64,000 bases of DNA from Sophora flavescens (lineage: Eukaryota; Streptophyta; Magnoliopsida; Fabales; Fabaceae), in assembly GCA_030762895.1 (NCBI GenBank), contig CM061062.1, positions 133,159,104 to 133,223,103 of the forward strand, given 5' to 3'. Numbering within the stretch: position 1 is the first letter of the stretch; each line of letters opens with the position of its first letter. Both the position numbers and the translations under genes were made by a program. Below the pieces are notes generated by a model that did no database searches, was not told the DNA's origin, and was given only the letters and a program-made list of their open reading frames with translations. Below, in pieces: positions 56,722 to 64,000 of this stretch.

Positions 56722-58221
56722 GATATGCGATTGACAATTATGATGTTTCCAGGAAAATTGTGTTTGGGTATGATTACGATTTCAAGTGGACTAATGGAGC
56801 AAATTAAGGAAAAACAAGAAAGTGATCAATACCTACAAAGAGAAAGAGAATTAGTGCGGCAAGGAGCTGTGTCGGAATTTAAAGAAGGAAATGATGGAAT
56901 CTTAAGATTTGGTGAAAGGATTTGTGTACCAAATGATATTGAAATGAGGAAGTTAATTCTTGAAGAAGCTCATAGGAGTAAGTTAAGTTTGCATCCCGGG
57001 GCTACTAAGATGTATCAGGATTTAAAGAAATTATATTGGTGGCATGGTATGAAGAAAGATGTAATAGAATTTGTAGCGGCGTGCTTAACTTGCCAAAAGG
57101 TTAAGGTAGAACATCAAAGACCAGCAGGAATGCTACAATCTTTAGACATTCCAGAATGGAAATGGGATGGTATTGCGATGGATTTTGTGTCAGGTTTACC
57201 AAAGACTCGGAAAGGGTATGACTCTATATGGGCAATAGTCGATCGATTGACAAAGGCAGCTCACTTTTTTCCGGTTAATGTGAAATACTCATTGGAAAGA
57301 TTAACTCAGTTGTACATCGATGAAATTGTTAGGTTACATGGAGTGCCTTTGAGTATTGTTTCAGATCGTGATCCGAGATTTACATCAAGATTTTGGCAAA
57401 GTCTGCAAGAGTCGTTAGGAACGAAACTTAGGTTGAGTTCTGCGTATCATCCTCAAATGGATGGACAATCAGAAAGGACTATTCAGTCTCTTGAAGATTT
57501 GTTGAGAGCCTGTGTATTGGAAAATGCTGGAAGCTGGGATGAATATCTATCATTGATAGAATTCACTTATAATAACAGTTTTCACTCTAGCATAGGAATG
57601 GCACCCTATGAAGCGCTGTATGGTCGACGGTGCAGAACACCTTTATGTTGGTACCAGGATGGTGTAAGTTTCATGGTTGGACCAGATATAGTGCAACAAA
57701 CGACGAAAAAGGTGAAAATGATCCAAGAGAAAATGCGGACAACTCAGAGTCGACAGAAAAGTTATGCTGACAAGAGACGACGACCTCTTGAATTTGAGGA
57801 AGGTGAGCATGTGTTTTTGAGAGTCACACCAACGACTGGAGTTGGTAGGGTAATTAAATCCAGGAAACTCACTCCTAAATTCATTGGACCATATCAAATT
57901 CTTCATCGGATAGGTTCAGTAGCTTATAAAATTTCTTTACCACCGTTTCTATCCAATCTTCATGATGTCTTTCATGTTTCACAATTGAGGAAGTATATTC
58001 CTGATCCATCTCACGTAATTGAACCTGATCTAGTACAACTAAAAGAAAACATGTCTTATGAGATTTTACCGGTGCGAATCGTAGATAAGATGACTAAGAA
58101 GCTCAGAGGTAAACGAATCTCGCTGGTCAAAGTTATTTGGGATGACGTGACTGGAGAAGCAACGTGGGAAGTAGAAGACAAAATGAAGTTACAGTATCCT
58201 GATTTATTTACAGGTACGTAA
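56722..58221 (+). CDS. pol: Integrase with chromodomain-like C-terminus of element E
   Basis: Same frame as gag-pol after the TGA. The zinc-binding HHCC region (EEAHRSKLSLHPGATK ... CLTCQK) precedes the core, with acidic residues in AMDFVSGL, SDRDPRF and GQSERT. The second and third are separated by 35 residues, as in Ty3 integrases. The C-terminal part has the GPYQILHRIG block, then SLPPFLSNLHDVFHVSQLRK and a chromodomain-like VKVIWDDVTGEATWEVED, which in chromoviruses can direct insertion toward particular chromatin. It ends at TAA 58219, close to the 3' LTR. Confidence 0.93.
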   Translation, partial: DMRLTIMMFPGKLCLGMITISSGLMEQIKEKQESDQYLQRERELVRQGAVSEFKEGNDGILRFGERICVPNDIEMRKLILEEAHRSKLSLHPGATKMYQDLKKLYWWHGMKKDVIEFVAACLTCQKVKVEHQRPAGMLQSLDIPEWKWDGIAMDFVSGLPKTRKGYDSIWAIVDRLTKAAHFFPVNVKYSLERLTQLYIDEIVRLHGVPLSIVSDRDPRFTSRFWQSLQESLGTKLRLSSAYHPQMDGQSERTIQSLEDLLRACVLENAGSWDEYLSLIEFTYNNSFHSSIGMAPYEALYGRRCRTPLCWYQDGVSFMVGPDIVQQTTKKVKMIQEKMRTTQSRQKSYADKRRRPLEFEEGEHVFLRVTPTTGVGRVIKSRKLTPKFIGPYQILHRIGSVAYKISLPPFLSNLHDVFHVSQLRKYIPDPSHVIEPDLVQLKENMSYEILPVRIVDKMTKKLRGKRISLVKVIWDDVTGEATWEVEDKMKLQYPDLFTGT

Positions 58222-58256
58222 TTTCGAGGACGAAATTTTTTTTAGTGACATAGTAA
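58222..58256 (+). other. Polypurine tract region of element E
   Basis: After TTTCGAGGACGAAATTTTTT the sequence TTAGTGACATAGTAA precedes the 3' LTR. Element B has the cleaner TTAGTGGGGTAGTAA, so the tract in E looks weakened by substitutions. Confidence 0.55.
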
Positions 58257-59346
58257 TGTAACACCCTGTATTTTACTGTTTTAAATAACAGTAATACATA
58301 TAAATATGTTTATAAATTTATTTGAGTTTTATAAAATTATTTTAAATAAACAGAGGTTAGTACTCAATCCTACTTGACCGTAGGAAGCTACGATTAAAAT
58401 TTAGGTTGGAAAGTCAGGCGAAACCCGGCCCGCGAATTCCATTGACAGTATAATAATACTGCTCAAAAGACCTAATTTTAATTCGTGAACGAAAGACTTA
58501 AGTTTAGTATTTTATTTTTTACAATTATGTATTTTTAGAAATTTTTCCAGAAAAAAAAAATTTATGTTTTCAGGCGAAACGCGTAATCGGGTAGACGACG
58601 GAAGGGAAATTAGAGTTTCTAAGAGTAAATAGAGGGTTTATCTTAGGATTTTGAGATGATTCAAGGGGATGAATCATATTTTTAAGTCTAGAAGGTTTTT
58701 CAGGGTTAAATATAAAATTTAGGAATTTTTATGTTTAAGCCCCTAAACTTTCTGTAAATTACCCTTTTGTCCCTAAATTAGTTTATTTAGTTTTTCCAAG
58801 TGGAATGGGATAGAATCCTTGTTTCCAATCTCAAATGGTCGTGGCTTAGAAGCCCAAAATTTTCTAGTTCATGGTTTGATTCCATGAAGCTATTTAAGTT
58901 TCCTATCTTAAGCTTAAAGCTTAAAATTTCAAGTGGGCCCCACAAGAATGTACCCAAGTCCAAATTAACACAGCCCATGCGCAAGCCCATGAGGATTTGT
59001 GGCTGCCTCATTGTTGTTGAATGCATCATGATGTTTCTAGAGTTTTCCACAAGTTTCTACATTATACTACATTATCCTTGATTTTTCCACAATATTCTTG
59101 ATTCTTCTTAGATGCATGAATCATCCTAATCTATCTTTGACTCATAAATTCAGCCAACAAAGTCAAGATAAGCTAGAATTTAATGTGGCAAAATCATCAT
59201 CATGACACTTTATTGACAATTTGCAAACTAGTCCTTCAACTATTGGAATCTTTGCAACTTGGTCCTTAGAACTTAATTGCATTTGGATCCTTTAACAAGA
59301 CAACTAATCATCATCTAGAGTCTTCCTAATATGGCGCCACTATCAC

Positions 59347-59354
59347 TATAAATA
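59347..59354 (+). promoter_or_regulatory. TATA box of element E 3' LTR
   Basis: TATAAATA in the same context as in the 5' LTR. It could start readthrough transcription into the Cassandra sequence at 62842. Confidence 0.6.
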
Positions 59355-61889
59355 CCATACTCTCACTTTTCATTTAGTTTCTTTTGTCATTTGCTTCCAA
59401 AAACCCTAAAGTTCATAAGCCTCTTAGTTCTAAGTTTGTAAAACAAGTTCTTGGATTTCCTTTGTCGTTGATCTTCAAGAGGTAAATCCTAATCTTCATT
59501 CTTAATCATGCCTATGTTCTTTAGCAAGTTTCTTGATTCAAGGCTTATATCATAGTTGTTCACCACTTTAAAGTTTCTAACCCTAGAACTTTGAAAAGTC
59601 ATAATAAATTCTAGAAAAATCTAATGATGATGAAACTACTTTCTATCTTCTTGATATCATGCATATTATCTAAATCCAAGAGCATGATGTAATCAAAAAT
59701 TTCTTTCTTGAAAACCTAGCCTTGGCCGAATCTATCACCTTAGGGTTGGTAGAGTTTTGTTCATGTGTTTTCATGTATGATCATGTATTCTATATGGCAT
59801 GTATGACTACACACTCTAAACCATGTTAATCTCTTAAAATGAATATTTTACTCAAAAATATTTATGTTGGCCGAACCCTAAGTGGGTGAGTTTTGTTCAT
59901 GGTTTTCATAAATGATCTTAGAAATCAATCTCTTAGTATGTATGCTTTATGAATTCAAGTTGATTTGTTAAACTAAGAACCCTAGCTCTATGAACCTATT
60001 AAGGACGAATCTATGTATAAAAGAGTTAGGAAGTTTTGAGTTTTAAACTTAGTTGTTTAGTCACTAATCTATGATTTAGGTTAATCAAGGATCATTAATC
60101 CATAACTTAATCATGATTAGAAGTTTTAGTCATTCAAAAACCCTAGAGGCCGTGACTATGTATTAGAGTTTAGAATGTTTTAGTTTCTTGATTTGTAACT
60201 ATTTGGTTGTAATGGATGAAGGTTAGTTGAGTACGACGTTTACGAGGTAACTGAGATTCCGAAGGAGTCTGTAAGTTCATCAAGGAGTCTTCAATAGGTA
60301 AGGGGGGAACACCGGAGGATTTTATTCAATGGCTATATGCTATCCCATGGTTGTTTGTAATTATTTGTTTGTTAGTATTTATTTATGTTGTTTATTGTTG
60401 TGTTATTTGTATCTGTGTGGTTTTAATTGCGTTAATTGTTTATCTGCAATTATATTATGTTACTGTTATGCATGATCTGCCTGGGAAATATCTGTGATAT
60501 AACTGTTGTTTGATGTGTGAGAAGCCTGACAGTGGTCAGTGCACAATTAAGAAAGACGGATAAAAGCTTTAAGAAGCTTCGCAAATTATATTCAATGTTT
60601 TAACGGCAAAATATTGATAAATAATATTAAACGGAATTTATTTTGGAGAAAAATAAAGAGTTTTGAAAAATATTATTATTTTAATAATTTATTTTTGGAA
60701 AAGTGAATTATGAGTCACAACGAGTGCGAAACCATGAAAATATTTTGGTACTGCTGAACTTTACGTAAGAAAACTTGGAATATTACAAAATATTCTTTTA
60801 TTATATTAATTGGTGAAAATAAGTTAATCCTGATTTTAGAAAATTAATTAAGCGGAAAAAAATTAAGTTTTTGGCTTAAAAGCCTTAAAAATAGTATTTG
60901 GCGGCAAATTTGGAAAAATATATATGGCAAGTATTTTCGAAACGGCAGTGCCTATTTTGAGGAAATTAAACCTCAAGTGACTGATTGGTTTGTGAAAAAA
61001 TAAGTTTTATTATTTAAGTATTTTATAATGAATTTCTACCTCGGAAAAGAATTTCTAAAAATCAAAAGTTGATTTTAACCATGTTGAAAATACAGTTGGA
61101 CTTAGTAACCGAGATGTCGGGGTACTAATGTTCTGTGTTGTGATGGACTCAGTCATTTGGACTTTGAGGGCCTATATTGTATACATGAGGTATACTGTGT
61201 TGAAACATAGAAGATGTTTTCTAGTAAAACGAACCTAAGACTGGTGCATCGGTCGAGATGTGTCGTGATTGAGCACTCGGACAGTAAGGTCCTGTGTTGT
61301 AATGAAAGTTTTAAAAGGATTTTAAAACTATGTGAGTCGTAAGCCATTTTGAGCTTCGGTAAAAGAAGATTGAACACAAAGAAAAGAACAAAACAAAAGT
61401 GTTTTGCATGCATTTGGCAGACGTGCCTGCGGTTTGTGGTTTAATGCATCAATTACCATCGGCGAAAGGTAATTACGACATGCATTTTCTCATGTGCCTA
61501 GGGAGGACATGGAGACCCCATCTTACTTGCTAATGGTAGGCCGCTGATTGTGGACATTAGCAATGTGTTTGGCCTGGTGTGCCTGGCTATGTATGCCTTT
61601 GTGGATGGGAAGGTTGTGCACCTATTGGCAGATGGCCAAGTTAGCCAGTGTGGCTGTGGAGTCTGATCAACTCATATTATGTTGGGATATCTCATGAGTT
61701 TAGGACGAAAATTAGATGATGAATAGAAGTGTCATGCATAATGGATGATGTTTGGGGTGTTAAACCCACTGATAAACTGTTCGTTATAAATGTATGTAAT
61801 TGGTAAATGTTGAAGTGTTTATATGGTGATTAGTAGGTGGTAATTGAGTAAGATCCATGTATTGGTTTCTCACTCTTACACACATTCAG

Positions 61890-62378
61890 ATGGACCCAAA
61901 AATACCCTTGGTACAATCGAGGGTCCGAACGATCACTTTTGATCGTGCACAATATGGTGGTGCCTGGGAGATTAACCTTGGGGCACTCAGCCCCACCTAC
62001 CACGGACCGAGTAAAGAGGTGATCGGAACAATAGAGGAAGGACCCCAACAGAGAATGCACGTAGTGGAGACGGTCGAGGTATCTCTACCTCCAATTTGGC
62101 TTTACCTACAGTATCTGGAAGAGCACGGATTGATGGATCCATTTCCTCAACCACATCCTCTTCAGATATTAGGACCTGCGGAACCTCCTGCTGAAGTGGA
62201 GTTAAATGAAGGAGAGGAAGATCCAGAGGAATACATAGAGGATGATCCTGAGTTTCAACCTCCTGCGGTTGATGATGAAGATTCTTCAGATGACACAGTG
62301 GTAGTGGAGGCGTCATCGTCAGATTCGTCAGTTGTAGGAGGGATTGATCATCATGATCTTCCCAATGGATTTCAGTAG
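61890..62378 (+). CDS. LTR-encoded acidic protein of element E (3' LTR copy)
   Basis: Same 162-codon open frame as at 52609, with two residue differences seen (MDPK for MDPE, YLEE for YLEK). Both copies remain open while gag-pol of the same element has three stops. Confidence 0.62.
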   Translation: MDPKIPLVQSRVRTITFDRAQYGGAWEINLGALSPTYHGPSKEVIGTIEEGPQQRMHVVETVEVSLPPIWLYLQYLEEHGLMDPFPQPHPLQILGPAEPPAEVELNEGEEDPEEYIEDDPEFQPPAVDDEDSSDDTVVVEASSSDSSVVGGIDHHDLPNGFQ

Positions 62379-62589
62379 CTTGACCAGCTTAGGTAGAGTT
62401 TTGGGGTAGTGAGTCTTGACAGTTTTGATCTGGCTTCAGAGAGCCATGAGCTTTGAATGTGGTTCTTAACTTGATGATGTGTATATATATATATCTTTAT
62501 TTTCTTTGCTTAGTTTGATGGAGAATAGCCTATACTCATGAGGGCTCTTTTGTTATCTCCTATTACAGGTGTTGTGTATATAAAAGGTG

Positions 62590-62594
<5 letters not shown>

Positions 62595-62666
<72 letters not shown>
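62595..62666. repeat. (TA)n microsatellite in element E 3' LTR
   Basis: About 72 bases, the partner of 53309-53386. Confidence 0.95.
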
Positions 62667-62669
<3 letters not shown>

Positions 62670-62836
62670 GATATGTTTACAATGGTTTATGATGTATGTA
62701 TAACGAAAAAAAAATTCAGCACTATTTTGTAAACAAACGTTTTATTAAATATATATTTTCCGAAAGTAACCAGCGTAAAATAATTAAATGACCGTTCTTG
62801 GGTAATAGTGTGATGACCCTAGATTAGGGTGTCGCA

Positions 62837-62841
62837 TTCAG
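62837..62841. other. Target site duplication of element E, right copy
   Basis: TTCAG. The Cassandra LTR3 continues after it with CGTGCTTTGTCC. Confidence 0.9.
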
Positions 62842-62968
62842 CGTGCTTTGTCCTCACTCACACGCTTCCCGGGAAAACTTCCCAGGGGGTCACCCATCCT
62901 AGAATTGCTCCAAGTCAAACATGCTTAACTGCGGAGTTCTTAAGTGATGGGCTTCCGAAAATAAGATG
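62842..62968 (-). repeat. Cassandra LTR3, part right of element E, with 5S-like domain
   Basis: It continues from 48989 through the 5S-derived domain (about 62870-62957). It stops at the palindrome AGATGCATCT (62964-62973), where the sequence turns into its own inverse. Confidence 0.85.
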
Positions 62969-63160
62969 CATCTTCTTTTCGGAAGCCCATCACTTACGAA
63001 CTCCGCAGTTAAGAGTGCTTGACTTGGAGCGATTCTGGGATGGGTGACCTCCTGGGAAGTTTTCCCGGGAAGCATGTGAGTGAGGACAAAACATGCTGAA
63101 AAGACCCGTGTTGGTCTGTTGGGACAATCGTCAATCCATAGAGCAGCCAGGGATGTTACA
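62969..63160 (+). repeat. Inverted Cassandra LTR fragment with 5S-like domain
   Basis: It mirrors LTR3: 192 bases on each side of the centre at 62968/62969. The + strand reads GCAGTTAAGAGTGCTTGACT (box A-like) and GGGATGGGTGACCTCCTGGG (intermediate element and box C-like), ending GGGATGTTACA. Confidence 0.87.
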
Positions 63161-64000
63161 CCCGGCCATATTTTTTTGACAACTTCAATCCTATAAATCT
63201 TACTTTATTCATTTTTGGAAAAATTTTAATTACGTAATCTATATATCTAATGCTTAATTATTAGGTGTCTTTTAAAAACTAAATAGAAAGGAATATCATT
63301 CTGCAAAGGTTAAATTTTTAAATTTTATAATATACGGTGTGTCTGGATATGTGTACAATGGATAGGATAAATGTAACATTAAAAGTAATAACTTCATATG
63401 AATTTTTTTATTGAAAAAATATATACAACAGTAATGACATAAGTCCACGAGAAGATTAGACAGACCATCAAGTTTGCATTTAGTATCATATATATTTTGA
63501 CATTCCTGGAAAAGTGAGGTGGGAATAAAAATTTTCAATATTTCGTACTTTCCTTATTCAAATGTTTATATTTGATCAATATTCATGATATGAAATAAAA
63601 ACTATTAATTTTATTGAAGTACTATAATATAATATTTAAGCTTACCAAGTCAATAAGATGATTGTCAATGAATTTGTCAAGAATACATACATGCATACCA
63701 TACTCTTAAAAAATATGTTAATAAGATGATCGGTCTTAAATAATTTTCTATAATTTATTTATTAATATGCCAAAGTGCCTCTTTTATTTTTATTATTATT
63801 TTTATGTTTGTAGTCCAGAGAGGTTATATCATTGTGGGTGGCATCAAGAAAAGGTCAAGACAGCGGGCGAGAATTAGGGAATGGGGGAATGAATCTTGAT
63901 GCATTGTTCAAAATCTCGTGATCACGACAACCAAGAGATGTGCCATGTGAGTTGTGGTTCATGGGCTCTTTCGCTTTAAATCATGAATAAGGCGTGAACT
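63161..64000. other. Non-coding flank, partly continuing segment R
   Basis: 63240-63345 resembles 29690-29765 (CAAAGGTTAAATTT and TATACGGTG shared). Beyond that I see AT-rich sequence with no supported gene. The GC-richer stretch at about 63820-63960 has no convincing ORF. Confidence 0.5.

Larger units (their letters stand above)
48990..62836 (+). mobile_element. Element E: full-length Tekay-type chromovirus retrotransposon
   Basis: 13,847 bases with 5' LTR, PBS, gag-pol in a single frame, polypurine tract and 3' LTR, flanked by TTCAG. The LTRs are 4567 and 4580 bases and nearly identical, so insertion is recent. Gag-pol has only three stops and no frameshift. The long LTRs, domain order and chromodomain-like end match Tekay/Del. 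It cannot make its proteins as it stands but could be moved in trans. Confidence 0.95.
58257..62836 (+). repeat. Element E 3' LTR
   Basis: 4580 bases, TG...CA, nearly identical to the 5' LTR. It keeps the CTGACAGTGGTCAGTGC segment near 60527 that the 5' LTR has lost. It carries a TATA box at 59347-59354 and a second donor-like site at 60298 (AATAG/GTAAGG against AAGAG/GTAAGG). Confidence 0.95.
48055..63160 (-). mobile_element. Cassandra-type TRIM array carrying 5S rRNA sequence, split by element E
   Basis: On the - strand each LTR runs from TGAGACTGTG to GGATGTTACA and contains a 5S rRNA-derived domain. Between LTRs lies an internal segment of about 207 bases with a PBS (TGGTATCAGAGC) and no ORF. 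Seen along the + strand: LTR1 (48055), internal, LTR2 (48448), internal, LTR3 (48925), then an inverted LTR fragment (to 63160). This is a tandem array with an inverted end, not a simple element. Element E inserted into LTR3. TRIMs are moved by other elements' proteins. Confidence 0.85.

Noticed and set aside
62985..63070. A functional 5S rRNA gene
   Set aside because: Only the central promoter-like part matches 5S; the ends are LTR sequence, which fits a Cassandra LTR.

Overview
The window is gene-poor, AT-rich nuclear DNA from a flowering plant, probably a eudicot; the species cannot be fixed from the sequence. Evidence for a plant: nested Ty3/Gypsy (Tekay-type chromovirus) LTR retrotransposons primed by initiator Met-tRNA, a Cassandra-type element carrying 5S rRNA in its LTR, an integrated caulimovirid (endogenous pararetrovirus, EPRV), a hAT-type MITE, and the first exon of an organelle-targeted mTERF-family gene. 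Almost everything is transposon, mostly broken.

Layout. 1-9167: element A, a decayed Tekay-type element on the + strand whose 5' LTR runs off the left edge and whose 3' LTR is cut by the next insertion. 9168-16758: element B, a non-autonomous relative with two long LTRs around only about 0.8 kb. 16759-21863: element C on the - strand, with a 5' LTR, a gag fused by deletion to the end of RT, RNase H and a truncated integrase. 21864-26650: element D, an old relic. 26650-29800: a low-copy segment (R1) with a second copy (R2) at 44768-48054 that appears to resume after 63160. 29850-30225: a MITE with 8-bp target duplications. 30372-43681: an EPRV on the - strand, split by Tekay-type element F (31522-about 38699). 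43994-44287: an mTERF exon, broken downstream. 48055-63160: a rearranged Cassandra array, into which element E (48990-62836, 13.8 kb, 4.57-kb LTRs, TSD TTCAG) inserted.

How the parts work. Element E shows the standard set in order: LTR promoter, PBS, gag, protease, RT, RNase H, integrase and a chromodomain-like tail, in one frame with three premature stops. The most unusual feature is a second coding region inside the LTR, about 450 bp from its 3' end. An acidic protein of about 160-170 residues starts directly after a splice-acceptor-like CAG and keeps its frame in elements A, E and F although the LTRs and gag-pol around it have diverged. Element B, which has lost gag-pol, has lost most of this ORF too. 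With conserved TATA boxes and donor-like sites upstream, this suggests an LTR leader with introns that can be spliced either to the LTR ORF or to gag. This is inference from sequence alone.

No complete host gene, tRNA gene or CRISPR array was seen. The only rRNA-like sequences are the 5S-derived segments in the Cassandra LTRs.
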